This document shows positions 54,712-64,000 of a stretch of DNA of 64,000 nucleotides, piece after piece. Position numbers and translations under genes: made by a program. How positions within the stretch are numbered: the first letter of the stretch is position 1; each line of letters starts with the position of its first letter. The DNA is from Exiguobacterium sp. Leaf196 (GTDB taxonomy: Bacteria > Bacillota > Bacilli > Exiguobacteriales > Exiguobacteriaceae), in contig NZ_LMPV01000006.1 in NCBI RefSeq assembly GCF_001423965.1, positions 124,001-188,000 on the forward strand, written 5' to 3'. The notes under the pieces were generated by a model. It was not told where the DNA came from. It saw only the letters and a list, made by a program, of their open reading frames with translations, and made no database searches.

Positions 54712-55132
54712 GAACAATGTCCTCAAATAAGCGATTCGGTTCAATCAACGAGAACAATTGCTGATCGCCTTTGGCGACTGCAGTCAAATATGAGGCATCC
54801 TCCTGCTTTTGTTCACTGAGCGGTTCAATGCGAACATCCGTTGATTCGACGACTTCGTTTGCCCGGTCGACGATGAATCCAGCATCTCCATGCTCTAAAG
54901 TGGCGATGATGATGCGTGTCTCTTCTGTCTCTTTCGCTAACTCGAATCCAAGACGAGCACGCAAATCAATCACGGGCGTAACGACACCGCGTAAATTGAT
55001 GACTCCTTTGACATAAGATGCAGCGTTCGGAATCCGCGTGATCGGGATGAGCCGTTCGATTGAACGAACAGACTGTACATCAATACCGTATGCATTATCT
55101 TCTAATTGAAAAACAACCCATTTTTGTTCCAT
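54704..55132 (-). CDS. cheW: Chemotaxis coupling protein CheW
   Basis: Links receptors to the CheA kinase. It has 142 residues from the ATG at 55130-55132 (GAGGGG upstream). The CheW fold is shown by VSVRSIERLIPITRIPNAASYVKGVINLRGVVTPVIDLR and the GFIVDRANEVVE loop. It lies directly after cheA. Confidence 0.95.
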   Translation of the reverse strand: MEQKWVVFQLEDNAYGIDVQSVRSIERLIPITRIPNAASYVKGVINLRGVVTPVIDLRARLGFELAKETEETRIIIATLEHGDAGFIVDRANEVVESTDVRIEPLSEQKQEDASYLTAVAKGDQQLFSLIEPNRLFEDIVHA

Positions 55133-55143
55133 CTTCGTTCCCC

Positions 55144-57147
55144 TCACTTCCGTAATAGTGCATTGCTGTCAATGATCAACGCGACTTGCCCGTCTCCAAG
55201 AATCGTCGCACCAGAAATGGCACGGATTCCTTCAAGATAACTGCCAAGTGGTTTCATGACGATCTCTTGTTGACCAATCAATTCAGATACAATCAAACCA
55301 GCTAATTTTTCACCACTCCGGACGACGACGACCGAATAGGCTTCTGCCTCATGTTGCGGCAACCCATAAACCTCATTTAACGAAATAAGCGGAACCAACT
55401 GCCCACGGAAATCAAATACTTTTTCCCGGTGTGCTTGTAGAATGGCTGATTTACGTAAAGAGGTTGTTTCGATGATGGCAGTCAATGGAATCGCATACGT
55501 CTCTTGTCCGAGTTCTACGAGCATGGCTGAGATGATCGATAGCGTCAGTGGTAAACTGATTCGGAAAATCGTTCCTTCTCCTCGACGTGTCTCGACGAAC
55601 ACTTCTCCGCCCAGTGACTCGATCTTCGATTTGACGACATCGAGACCAACACCACGACCAGACAAGTCGGTGACTTCTTCTGCCGTTGAGAAACCAGGTG
55701 CAAATAACAGCATCGAAGCCTCTTCCATCGTTAATTGCATTGCTTCTTCTTCCGTGATCAATCCTTTTTCAATCGCGATCCGTGTGACACGTTCGTGATT
55801 GATACCGGCTCCATCATCTTCAATCTCGATGAAGACCCGGTTTCCTGAGTGATAAGCACGTAGTGAAAGATTTCCTTCGACCGGCTTATTTGCTAAAATA
55901 CGTTCTGCCTTGTTCTCAATCCCATGATCAATGGCATTTCGGATCAAGTGGACGAGTGGATCACCGATCTCATCGATAACTGTACGGTCAAGTTCCGTCT
56001 CGGCACCCGTAATGTGTAATTTGATATGTTTTCCGACATCTTTCGAAACGGAACGCACCATTCGTGGGAATCGGTTGAACACTTGTTCGATCGGCATCAT
56101 CCGTAACGTTAGGACGAGCGATTGCAATTCATTCGTACCTCGTTTGATCCGTTCGACCGTATCTGTCAATTCAGGTGAGCTGACTTCTGCTGCAATACGC
56201 TCCAAACGTCCGCGATCGATGATGAACTCTTCGAACAGGTTCATCAAACGATCGATTCGCTCGAGGTTAACACGAATCGTTTTCGAAGCGACAGGCGCAG
56301 ATAGGTCTGTCTGGTCGGATGATTCTGGTGAAGCTACTGATGCAGAGACTGATGTCGTCACAGGAACTTCCTGCGGCAGTGTGGACGTCGCCACCTCCGC
56401 TTCAGGTGTTGTCTCGAATGTGTCGATCGTTACTATCGCAACTTCGGATACAGAAGCAATCGCTTCTTGAATCGTCACCTGATCTTGTTGCGTCACGAAC
56501 AAGACTGAGAACGTCGTCTCAAAATGCTCCTGCTCCAGTTCATCAGATGTCGGGTTCGATAAGATGACATCTCCGAGTTGTTGTAAACGATCAAACACCA
56601 TATAAACGCGTGCCGCTTTTAAGATGACGTCCGCCGAGAGTTCGACGTGGACGATATACGCTTGATAACCGGATGCAATCGATTGTTTGACGACTGCCTC
56701 CGAGTAAACGTCGCACTCAAAGGTTTGTGAAGCAACTATAGGTGTAACTGGAACGATTTCTTCTTGCTCGGGACGAATGAACTGCTGTAAACGTCCCACT
56801 GTTTCAGTGACGTCAAGCTTTCCTTTCCCACCTCGACTGATGTCTTCTACCATCGTCTCTAGTTGCTCGGCGGCTACGAAGAGAACATCGATCAGTTCAG
56901 CAGTAGCAGGTTGTTTTTTCGATCTGACTAAATCAAGGGCACTCTCCATCTCGTGCGTTAAATCAGAGATTGCGTCGTATCCCATCGTTCCTGCCATTCC
57001 TTTTAACGTATGGGCAGAACGGAAAATTTGATCGATGACCGCCTCGTCGTCTAGCCGCTCCTCAAAAACTAATAAGCTTGTATTGATTGCTTGTAAATGC
57101 TCCATCGCCTCATCGAGGAACAACCCTACATATTCATTTAAGTCCAT
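55144..57147 (-). CDS. cheA: Chemotaxis histidine kinase CheA
   Basis: Receptor-controlled kinase that phosphorylates CheY. The 667 residues are in order: HPt domain with phospho-acceptor H46 (RSAHTLKGMAGTMGY), a CheY-binding P2 domain (about 150-250), a Pro/Ser-rich linker, a dimerisation helix pair (about 290-345), and a kinase domain. The kinase has N-box LVHLIRNAIDHGIE, DDGAGIN, and RGVGLDVVKSKIESLGG. A CheW-like regulatory domain ends the protein. It begins 21 bases after flhG. In B. subtilis cheB stands between these two genes; here there is no space for it. Confidence 0.96.
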   Translation of the reverse strand: MDLNEYVGLFLDEAMEHLQAINTSLLVFEERLDDEAVIDQIFRSAHTLKGMAGTMGYDAISDLTHEMESALDLVRSKKQPATAELIDVLFVAAEQLETMVEDISRGGKGKLDVTETVGRLQQFIRPEQEEIVPVTPIVASQTFECDVYSEAVVKQSIASGYQAYIVHVELSADVILKAARVYMVFDRLQQLGDVILSNPTSDELEQEHFETTFSVLFVTQQDQVTIQEAIASVSEVAIVTIDTFETTPEAEVATSTLPQEVPVTTSVSASVASPESSDQTDLSAPVASKTIRVNLERIDRLMNLFEEFIIDRGRLERIAAEVSSPELTDTVERIKRGTNELQSLVLTLRMMPIEQVFNRFPRMVRSVSKDVGKHIKLHITGAETELDRTVIDEIGDPLVHLIRNAIDHGIENKAERILANKPVEGNLSLRAYHSGNRVFIEIEDDGAGINHERVTRIAIEKGLITEEEAMQLTMEEASMLLFAPGFSTAEEVTDLSGRGVGLDVVKSKIESLGGEVFVETRRGEGTIFRISLPLTLSIISAMLVELGQETYAIPLTAIIETTSLRKSAILQAHREKVFDFRGQLVPLISLNEVYGLPQHEAEAYSVVVVRSGEKLAGLIVSELIGQQEIVMKPLGSYLEGIRAISGATILGDGQVALIIDSNALLRK

Positions 57148-57168
57148 GACTGATACCCTCCTTTAATC

Positions 57169-58023
57169 TTAACGGACATGATCTTTTCTTTTTTTCAGAC
57201 GATGTAACAATCGATCTAAAAACTTCCGTTCCTTGACTTGTACACCTGTTAACGATGTCGTGATGTGATCGAGCCGCCAACTGACGTCGCTCGTTCGATC
57301 CATTAAATAAAATGGCATCTGTGCCTTGACTGCTTTAACGACTGTCGGATCTTCTGGTAAAAAACCGGTAAAGCGAAGAGGTTTTTGCAAGAACTGTTGG
57401 CTGACAAGTGCTAATCGATCAAACGTTTCAAGCGCTTCCCCACCATTCGTCGCCCGATTGACAACAACGGAAATCGGAAGATCCGTCGCATGATGGTGTG
57501 CCAGTTTGACAAACGCATATCCGTCCATGATCGAAGTCGGCTCTGGCGTGACAATCAACCATGCTTCGTCTGCACTACTGATGAAATCAAATGTCTGATG
57601 ATTCGCACCGGCTCCTAAATCGAGTAACACATAGTCATATTCATAGAAAAATTGGAACTCCCGTAGAAGGAACATCACGTCTTCCTTCGTCAGATTCGTC
57701 AATTCTGCAAAACCACTTCCGCCATGAATGAAATGAAGAGACGGAGACTGTTCCACGATTGCGTGCTGGAGTGATTCTCGTCGTTTGACGCATTCCATTA
57801 AAGATGATTTCGACGTTTTACCGAATAGAATCCCGATGTTCGCCATTCCAATATCAAGATCAATCAAAAGCACTCGTTTTTCTTGCAACGATAATGCCAC
57901 GCCAAGATTCACCGCGACATTCGTTTTTCCGACGCCACCTTTTCCACTCACGATGGCAATCGTCTTCGTTTCCTTGACGGTCACTTTAGATCGTAAGACA
58001 CGTGCTTGATCTTCTCGCATCAT
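57169..58023 (-). CDS. flhG: Flagellar MinD-like ATPase FlhG (YlxH)
   Basis: ParA/MinD-type ATPase that governs flagellum number and placement and stimulates FlhF. The 284 residues show the deviant Walker A IVSGKGGVGKTNVAVNLG (about 23-40), the DLDIGMANIGILFG Walker A' and DLGAGAN Walker B. Its ATG overlaps the flhF stop (ATGA), so the pair is coupled. A membrane-targeting amphipathic tail is plausible in the basic C-terminus (RLLHRLKKRKDHVR). Confidence 0.95.
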   Translation of the reverse strand: MMREDQARVLRSKVTVKETKTIAIVSGKGGVGKTNVAVNLGVALSLQEKRVLLIDLDIGMANIGILFGKTSKSSLMECVKRRESLQHAIVEQSPSLHFIHGGSGFAELTNLTKEDVMFLLREFQFFYEYDYVLLDLGAGANHQTFDFISSADEAWLIVTPEPTSIMDGYAFVKLAHHHATDLPISVVVNRATNGGEALETFDRLALVSQQFLQKPLRFTGFLPEDPTVVKAVKAQMPFYLMDRTSDVSWRLDHITTSLTGVQVKERKFLDRLLHRLKKRKDHVR

Positions 58024-59063
58024 CTCATCCCTCTCTCGACAATCATTCGGGATAACTCATCCGCCGTAGCGAACGTGATGTCTTCCGGCACTTCTTGCCC
58101 CGTCGTCACACAATAGATCGGCAACTTCGTCTCGGTCGCGAGTCCGAATATCGACCAGAGTTCACTTGTTTCATCTGCTTTCGAAAAGACGATTCCAGAT
58201 AAGGGAATCTTGCCGAAACGGTCGTGGATTTGTAATAAATCTCGGTATTTCGAGGTCAAACTAAGAACCAAGAATACATCCGTATCCGCAAAATCATGCC
58301 GACTTCGTAACTGCTCCACATACGCTTCGTCTAAGAAATTTCGCCCCGCTGTATCGACAAGTACGATGTCACACGATGCTAACGCCTGCTTGGCTCGTTC
58401 GAAATCATCCAAGTCATATGCGACATGAATCGGAATGCCTAATATGTCTGCATATGTTTTTAATTGTTCAATCGCTGAGATCCGGTATGTATCGGTCGTG
58501 ATGAGTCCAACTCGTTGATTTTTAATGAGAGCATGGTGAGCAGCAAGCTTAGCGATGGTCGTTGTCTTTCCGACACCAGTCGGTCCTGTCAACATGACAT
58601 ACCGTGCAGTCGACGGTGTGACGCGTAATGACGCTTTCACTTCTTCCGTCAAGAGATCCGTTAACTCCGTTTGTTGTGTTTGATAATACGCAGTCAATAA
58701 CCGTTCGTGTAATCGTTCAGATACCTGCTGTAACGCTGGTTCAGCCAGTAACGGCGCATAATGTCGCAATTCTTTTGGCAATGGTCGCTCGCCGACCGTA
58801 ACAATCGTCGGACGCACTGGTACTGGTTGGATAATTTCCACAACCTCCTGTCGACTCGTTGCTTGCTTCGAGACGACAGGTTCGCTTGAGACATGTTCAT
58901 CCACCGATGCAACCAATTCCACTTTTTTCTTCGCAAATAAACCAAAGAATCCGCCCACTTTGATGTGGCGAGTATTTAATATAATGGCATCGTTCCCGAG
59001 TTCGCGTTTGATCCGTTCCATGGCCTCGCTAACAGAATCCGCCGTGACTTTTTTGACTATCAT
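58020..59063 (-). CDS. flhF: Flagellar SRP-type GTPase FlhF
   Basis: Marks the site of flagellar assembly. The 347 residues have a variable N-terminal basic domain (1-90), an NG domain with MLTGPTGVGKTTTIAKLAAHHA (about 155-176), DTYRISAIEQLKTYADILGIP, VDTAGRNFLDE and the FSKADE G4-like motif. It is located between flhA and flhG with gaps of a few bases. Confidence 0.95.
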   Translation of the reverse strand: MIVKKVTADSVSEAMERIKRELGNDAIILNTRHIKVGGFFGLFAKKKVELVASVDEHVSSEPVVSKQATSRQEVVEIIQPVPVRPTIVTVGERPLPKELRHYAPLLAEPALQQVSERLHERLLTAYYQTQQTELTDLLTEEVKASLRVTPSTARYVMLTGPTGVGKTTTIAKLAAHHALIKNQRVGLITTDTYRISAIEQLKTYADILGIPIHVAYDLDDFERAKQALASCDIVLVDTAGRNFLDEAYVEQLRSRHDFADTDVFLVLSLTSKYRDLLQIHDRFGKIPLSGIVFSKADETSELWSIFGLATETKLPIYCVTTGQEVPEDITFATADELSRMIVERGMR

Positions 59064-59066
59064 CTC

Positions 59067-61091
59067 TTAAATCACCCCAATACTCTTGACTTCGATCGTC
59101 GGCATTAATTCGTTATAGGACAAAATCGGAATATCTGGAAAATAGCGTTCTGTCAATTGACGAACGAACATCCGGATACTTGGAGAAGTCAGGATGATCG
59201 GATGCGCCCCGTATCGTTCGAATTCCATTGCTCGCTCTTGCAACGTCTCGATGAAACGTGTCGCCTTTTCGGGATCAAGCGCTAAATAATTACCGAACTC
59301 AGTCTTTTGGATGGCCGACTGGATATCCAGTTCCATCTCACTTGAGATCGTCACGACGTGCAAGACATCTCCTTGCATGACCTGTTCCGTAATTTGACGC
59401 GATAAGGATTGACGAACATATTCCGCGAGCAATTCGCTGTCTTTCGTCACAGCTGCATAGTCTGCGAGCGTTTCGAAAATCAATGGTAGATTTCGAATCG
59501 AGACTTTTTCTTTTAGTAATTGAACGAATACTTTTTGAAGTTCACCGATCGATAACAGCTGTGGTGTGACTTCTTCGACTAGAATCGGATGCGATTCCTT
59601 CAAATGGTCGACCAATTGTTTCGTCTCTTCTCGTCCGAGTAATTCAGCGGCATGTTTCTTCAAGAGCTCCGTCAAATGTGTCGCGACGACAGATGGTGGA
59701 TCAACGACCGTATACCCTGACATCTCTGCTCGACTACGTGTCTGTTCATCAATCCAGAGTGCTGGCATACCAAAGGCTGGTTCGACCGTTTCGATACCTC
59801 GAATTTCTGGATCATCGACACCTGGGCTCATCGCTAAGTAATGATCCAGTAAAAGCTCACCACTTGCCATCTCACTTCCGCGAATCTTGATTCGATACTG
59901 GTTCGGGGATAACTGCAGATGATCGCGAATCCGAACGGTCGGTAGAACGAATCCAAGTTCAAGCGCTAGTTGCCGACGAATCATGACGACACGATCGAGT
60001 AAATCGCCGCCTTGGGCTTCATCAGCGAGTGGAATCAATCCGTAACCGAATTCGAATTCAATCGTATCGACATTGAGTAAGGAAATGACTGATTCGCTTG
60101 ATCGTAAGTTTTCACTCGGTGCTTCTTCAACCGCAACTTCTTCTTGCATCGTCTTCGTCGTCTGCTTCATCCGCCAAGCGAAGAAGCCGAACAGGATTGC
60201 AATCGGCATCGTGACGTAATCGGGAATCGCCGTGAACAATCCGAGTAAGAAGATCGCCCCAGCTGCGATTCCGACAAGTAAAGGTGTCCGTGCCAATTGA
60301 CCGATGACATCTTCACCGAGGTTTCCGTCTGAAGTCGAGCGCGTGACGATGATCCCGGTCGCCACCGAAATTAAAAGGGCTGGAATCTGACTGACAAGTC
60401 CGTCTCCGACCGTCAGTAACGTATACAGTTTGACTGAGTCCGCCATCGGTAAACCTTGCTGAACGACACCGATGATCATACCGAAGATTAAATTGATGAT
60501 GACGATGATGATCCCGGCGATCGCATCTCCTTTAACGAACTTCGAGGCACCATCCATCGCACCGTAAAAGTCTGCTTCAGATTGGATTTTTTGGCGGCGG
60601 GTCCGAGCTTGTAATTCATCGATCATACCGGAATTCAAATCGGCGTCGATTGCCATCTGTTTCCCTGGCATCGCATCAAGCGTAAAACGTGCCGACACTT
60701 CTGAGACCCGTTCCGAACCCTTCGTGATGACGAGGAACTGGATTAAGACGAGAATCAAGAATACGACGAAGCCGACGAGGGCATTTCCGCCGACGACGAA
60801 ATCACCAAATGCTTCAATGACTTCGCCACCGTTTCCGTTTGACAGGATTGCCCGTGTCGTCGAAACGTTAAGCGCAAGACGAAACAAGGTAACGATCAAT
60901 AACAATGTTGGAAAGACAGAAAACTCTAGTGCCTCTTTGGCATTCATCGCAACGAGCAATACCATCAAGGCAATGAGAATATTGATGATGATTAAAAAAT
61001 CGAGCATGATAGCGGGCAGTGGAATGACGAGCATGAAGACGATCATGATGACGCCTAGCAGGACCGTTAAATCTCTTGTTGATATACTCAT
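59067..61091 (-). CDS. flhA: Flagellar type III export component FlhA
   Basis: Large integral membrane protein forming the export gate ring. The 674 residues contain about eight membrane helices in the first 320, with the FHIPEP-region signature around SARFTLDAMPGKQMAIDADLNSG. The cytoplasmic nonameric domain (about 345-674) docks export chaperones and substrates. It follows flhB after 14 bases. Confidence 0.96.
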   Translation of the reverse strand: MSISTRDLTVLLGVIMIVFMLVIPLPAIMLDFLIIINILIALMVLLVAMNAKEALEFSVFPTLLLIVTLFRLALNVSTTRAILSNGNGGEVIEAFGDFVVGGNALVGFVVFLILVLIQFLVITKGSERVSEVSARFTLDAMPGKQMAIDADLNSGMIDELQARTRRQKIQSEADFYGAMDGASKFVKGDAIAGIIIVIINLIFGMIIGVVQQGLPMADSVKLYTLLTVGDGLVSQIPALLISVATGIIVTRSTSDGNLGEDVIGQLARTPLLVGIAAGAIFLLGLFTAIPDYVTMPIAILFGFFAWRMKQTTKTMQEEVAVEEAPSENLRSSESVISLLNVDTIEFEFGYGLIPLADEAQGGDLLDRVVMIRRQLALELGFVLPTVRIRDHLQLSPNQYRIKIRGSEMASGELLLDHYLAMSPGVDDPEIRGIETVEPAFGMPALWIDEQTRSRAEMSGYTVVDPPSVVATHLTELLKKHAAELLGREETKQLVDHLKESHPILVEEVTPQLLSIGELQKVFVQLLKEKVSIRNLPLIFETLADYAAVTKDSELLAEYVRQSLSRQITEQVMQGDVLHVVTISSEMELDIQSAIQKTEFGNYLALDPEKATRFIETLQERAMEFERYGAHPIILTSPSIRMFVRQLTERYFPDIPILSYNELMPTIEVKSIGVI

Positions 61092-61105
61092 GATGCTTCA
61101 TCCTT

Positions 61106-62197
61106 TCATTTTGCTTGTTTCAGTTGATAGACAAAGGCGAGTGTTTCAGCGAGCGCCTGATAGAACGTTTCATCCACTGCCATACCAATTTCTGATTGAG
61201 CGAACAACGCCCGCGCGAGCGGACGGTTTTCAACAATCGGGACCTCAGCTGCTGTCGCCTTCTCCCGAATCCGGAACGCGACGGCATCTACGCCTTTTGC
61301 AACGACGATCGGTGCCATATGTTTACCGTCATCGTATTGGATCGCTACCGCATAATGGGTCGGGTTCGTGATAACGACGTCGGCATTTGGTATTTCTTGC
61401 ATCATCCGCCGCATCGCCATCTCCCGTTGTTGTTGTTTAATCTTTCCTTTGATTTGAGGGTCACCCTCTGTGTTTTTATGCTCATCCTTTAAATCCTGCT
61501 TACTCATTCGGATCGACTTCTCGAAATCAAATTTCTGATAGGCAAAATCAAGAATGGCTAATGCAATCAAGGCGATACTGACCGATAAACCGAGTAAAAA
61601 TGTTAAATGACCAATGATAGCTAACGCATCGCCAATCGGTTCCGAGGTCAATCTCGAGATCTCGACCTTGTTGTTCCATAAGACTGTTCCACTTGTTACA
61701 CCGATCACCAGCAATTTAAAGACCGATTTCAAAAACTCGACAAGTGCTTTGACGCTCACGATCCGTTTGACGCCTTGAAGCGGATTGATCCGGTCCAGTT
61801 TCGGCTGAATCGCCTCACCGCTTAAGAGCACACCGATTTGGACGAAGTTTCCGAGAATACCAATCACGACCGCTGTTAAAAAGAAAGGTGCGACTAAAAT
61901 CCCCATTTGCATCAGCATCTCGATGAGAATCTGTTCAACTCGTCCTTCTTCAACCGCTTGCAGGACTTGACTAGCACTAAGACCATCTTGCAGGACGAGA
62001 ACGAAACGCCGTCCTAGAAACGGACCAAAAAAATAGAGGACGAGAAACATGGCGAACAACATGAAACTGCTTGTTAAATCTGCTGATTTTGCGACTTGTC
62101 CCTTCTTACGGGAGTCATCCCGCTTTCGAGGTGTCGCCTTTTCCGTCTTTTCACCAGCGAAATACTGAAGATCAAGGCGTAATCGATATGAATGCAT
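61106..62197 (-). CDS. flhB: Flagellar export switch protein FlhB
   Basis: Switches export specificity from rod/hook to filament. The 363 residues begin with LDLQYFAGEKTEKATPRKRDDSRKKGQVAKS, then four membrane helices. The cytoplasmic domain contains the self-cleavage site NPTH in VVITNPTHYAVAIQYD. The ribosome binding site GGAGG spans the fliR stop, four bases upstream. It is not fused to fliR. Confidence 0.96.
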   Translation of the reverse strand: MHSYRLRLDLQYFAGEKTEKATPRKRDDSRKKGQVAKSADLTSSFMLFAMFLVLYFFGPFLGRRFVLVLQDGLSASQVLQAVEEGRVEQILIEMLMQMGILVAPFFLTAVVIGILGNFVQIGVLLSGEAIQPKLDRINPLQGVKRIVSVKALVEFLKSVFKLLVIGVTSGTVLWNNKVEISRLTSEPIGDALAIIGHLTFLLGLSVSIALIALAILDFAYQKFDFEKSIRMSKQDLKDEHKNTEGDPQIKGKIKQQQREMAMRRMMQEIPNADVVITNPTHYAVAIQYDDGKHMAPIVVAKGVDAVAFRIREKATAAEVPIVENRPLARALFAQSEIGMAVDETFYQALAETLAFVYQLKQAK

Positions 62198-62201
62198 GTC
62201 C

Positions 62202-62969
62202 TCAACCTCCTAGTAATCGAATGGCATCTGCAAGTACATCCTGCAACAACGGAACGAATCGACCGATTCCTGTGATCGTTGCACCTGCTAATAAAAATAG
62301 AATCACATATCCCATCAGCAGTTTGACGGAAAAACCAATCGCGAAAATGTTGAACTGAGGTGCCGTCTTCGCGAGGAATCCGAGTGCGAGATCCACTAAA
62401 AATAGGGAAACGACAAGTGGCATCGCCATTTGTAACGCAGTTAACATGGCAAGCCCAACGACCCGAATGACAAGACTCATCCCAGCGTCGCCCGATACCG
62501 CAAGCAGACTGCCCGGCGGAAAGATTTGAAAACTCGTGTAGATTCCGTCAAGCAGGATTAAATGCATATCAGAAGCGAGTAGAACAAGTAACGTCAACAT
62601 GTAATAAAATCTTCCGACGATCGGTGACTGTCCACCAAACATCGGGTCATAAGCGGAAGCCATCGCGAGACCCATCTGCAAATCGATGATCGAACCGGCA
62701 ATTTGTGGCGCATACAATAAAAAACTAGCAAGTAAACCAAGCGCTAGACCCACTAAAACTTCCGTTCCCATCCGAAAGAAAAAATCGAAGTCTTCTACTC
62801 GAACGTCTGTCTTTACAGCGTAACTCGCAAAGTAAGCAAGACCGGCCGCAAGCGCTAATTTATGTTGCGCTGGTAATTGCTTTGAGGAAAACAATGGAGC
62901 CGCGACAAGAAAACCGACGATTCGTCCAAAGACGAGCAAAAAAACACTCAGGAAAGATAGTAACGTCAT
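62202..62969 (-). CDS. fliR: Flagellar export protein FliR
   Basis: Core membrane component of the export gate. The 255 residues are hydrophobic with about six helices and the family segment GSIIDLQMGLAMASAYDPMFGGQSPIVGRFY. The start overlaps the fliQ stop by four bases (62966-62969). Confidence 0.95.
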   Translation of the reverse strand: MTLLSFLSVFLLVFGRIVGFLVAAPLFSSKQLPAQHKLALAAGLAYFASYAVKTDVRVEDFDFFFRMGTEVLVGLALGLLASFLLYAPQIAGSIIDLQMGLAMASAYDPMFGGQSPIVGRFYYMLTLLVLLASDMHLILLDGIYTSFQIFPPGSLLAVSGDAGMSLVIRVVGLAMLTALQMAMPLVVSLFLVDLALGFLAKTAPQFNIFAIGFSVKLLMGYVILFLLAGATITGIGRFVPLLQDVLADAIRLLGG

Positions 62970-63238
62970 TTGCGGGAAACCTCAGCGATTTGCTTAAATA
63001 AGTCAATCGTAAAGGTCTGTAATTCCTGCATGATCCATGGTCCGAAAAAAACGAGTGCTAAAAATACGGCAACGATCTTTGGAACGAACGATAGCGTCTG
63101 TTCCTGAATCTGTGTCGTCGCCTGCAAAATACTGACGAGCAGACCGACGACGAGCGAGACCAGTAATAAGGGAGCTGATACTTTTAGTAATGTCCAGACA
63201 GCAGAGCTTGCCAACTGAATAATCATTTCTTGAGTCAT
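62966..63238 (-). CDS. fliQ: Flagellar export protein FliQ
   Basis: Two-helix export gate protein of 90 residues. APLLLVSLVVGLLVSILQATTQIQEQTLSFVPKI is the family signature. GGGGGAG precedes the ATG. It is between fliP and fliR in the standard order. Confidence 0.95.
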   Translation of the reverse strand: MTQEMIIQLASSAVWTLLKVSAPLLLVSLVVGLLVSILQATTQIQEQTLSFVPKIVAVFLALVFFGPWIMQELQTFTIDLFKQIAEVSRK

Positions 63239-63249
63239 CTTCTCTCCCC

Positions 63250-63918
63250 CTAACGCATACTGACGAGCAGTGATTCAACGATCAGGTGCCAGCCATCGAC
63301 TAAAATAAATAACAAAAGTTTAAACGGTAAGGCAATCATGACCGGCGGTAACATCATCATCCCCATCGACATCAAGACACTCGAGACGACCATATCAATG
63401 ACAAGGAATGGAATGAAGATCATGAATCCGATTTGAAAAGCCGTCTTTAATTCACTAATCGCATATGCTGGAACGAGTGCGACGAGTGGGATATCTTCAA
63501 TCTTTTTCGGTTTTTCATAATTGCCGTATTTTAAGAACAACTCTAAATCATTCGTTCGCGTGTGTTTCGACATGAATCGCTTCATCGTATCCCCAGCTTT
63601 ATCAAATGCCTCATCTTGACTGATTTTATCTGCCATATACGGTTTCAAGGCTGTCGTGTTCAATTCTGATAAAACGGGTGACATGACGAACAGCGTGATG
63701 AACAGTGCCAGTCCAACGAGTAGCTGGTTCGGCGGCGTTTGTTGTGTTCCAAGGGCAGAACGGACAAAAGACAACACGACGACGACACGCGTAAAACAAG
63801 TCATCAAGATCAGTAATGAAGGGGCTAACGACAATAATGTCAGCAATACGAGTAGTTTGATCGATGTCGCCGTTCCTGAAGGAGTATCAAGTGAGATTAG
63901 ATTTTCAATCGTGTTCAT
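63250..63918 (-). CDS. fliP: Flagellar export protein FliP
   Basis: Forms the core of the export gate with FliQ and FliR. The 222 residues have an N-terminal hydrophobic segment, LILMTCFTRVVVVLSFVRSALGTQQTPPNQLLVGLALF, and C-terminal AFQIGFMIFIPFLVIDMVVSSVLMSMGMMMLPP, both diagnostic. Its start overlaps the preceding fliO/fliZ stop (ATGA). Confidence 0.96.
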   Translation of the reverse strand: MNTIENLISLDTPSGTATSIKLLVLLTLLSLAPSLLILMTCFTRVVVVLSFVRSALGTQQTPPNQLLVGLALFITLFVMSPVLSELNTTALKPYMADKISQDEAFDKAGDTMKRFMSKHTRTNDLELFLKYGNYEKPKKIEDIPLVALVPAYAISELKTAFQIGFMIFIPFLVIDMVVSSVLMSMGMMMLPPVMIALPFKLLLFILVDGWHLIVESLLVSMR

Positions 63919-64000
63919 GAGCGTCCTCGATTCTTTTGCAATTGTTCGAGTTGTTGTTTGAACGTCTCAAGAAACGGTGAAGATCCCGTTTTAGATGAAG
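63915..64000 (-). CDS. fliO: Flagellar protein FliO/FliZ, 3' end only
   Basis: The last 27 codons of a minus-strand gene whose 5' part lies beyond the window. They read SSKTGSSPFLETFKQQLEQ... and end in RGRS. A basic, glutamine-rich C-terminus directly before fliP is what Bacillus FliO (FliZ) shows. The stop shares ATGA with the fliP start. The identification rests mainly on position. Confidence 0.7.
   Translation of the reverse strand, partial: SSKTGSSPFLETFKQQLEQLQKNRGRS

Overview
The window is a chromosomal segment from a low-to-mid GC Gram-positive bacterium of the order Bacillales, most likely Exiguobacterium. I infer this from four things. Gene order matches the Bacillus backbone: fla/che–rpsB–tsf–pyrH–frr–uppS–cdsA–dxr–rseP–proS–polC–rimP–nusA–ylxRQ–infB–rbfA–truB–ribF–rpsO–pnp–mlpA, and cmk–ypfA–prsW–ypdA–gudB–ypbH–recQ–ypbB. 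No sporulation genes appear where Bacillus subtilis carries them. A FemX-like bridge enzyme lies beside MurE, as suits a Lys-Gly cell wall. Base composition is mid-range. The genus is an inference; no rRNA is present. Almost every gene is on the minus strand. The exceptions are ansA and the ferredoxin gene. There is no tRNA, rRNA, insertion sequence, prophage or CRISPR array.

Layout from right to left, which is the direction of transcription. (1) 64000-52400 is the end of a flagellar/chemotaxis operon: fliO (partial), fliP, fliQ, fliR, flhB, flhA, flhF, flhG, cheA, cheW, cheC, cheD, sigD and a SwrB-like gene. cheB is missing from its usual place between flhG and cheA. (2) 52272-29373 is the translation, lipid and RNA-metabolism backbone. 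It is punctuated by terminator-like hairpins placed just before the ribosome binding site of the next gene. (3) 28081-24700 is a tightly coupled murE–femX-like–M15 peptidase cassette. It sits where Bacillus has the dipicolinate/aspartokinase/dapA cluster. (4) 24546-20666 holds rnjB and spoIIIE/ftsK. (5) 20514-13518 is a nucleoside-uptake region: two paralogous Bmp-type lipoproteins, a GntR/UTRA regulator and a NupOPQ ABC transporter. It has repeated TCAGACnTnTGA operator candidates and CcpA cre-like sites. (6) 13434-7589 holds ferredoxin, ypbB–recQ, a small membrane protein, a MerR/B12-binding regulator resembling CarH photoreceptors, a MecA-type adaptor and ddl. (7) 7442-1 holds gudB, ypdA, ansA (plus strand), prsW, a PilZ protein, cmk, plsC and the 5' part of rpsA.

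The points most worth following up are the CarH-like regulator, which keeps W137, E147/H148 and H184; the cell-wall cassette with an unusual DDPR motif in MurE; the nucleoside regulon with its two regulatory layers; the chain of in-operon hairpins; and a promoter–hairpin leader ahead of rimP–nusA–infB. I see no wholly new multi-gene system. All coding calls come from reading the protein sequences. No database search was possible.
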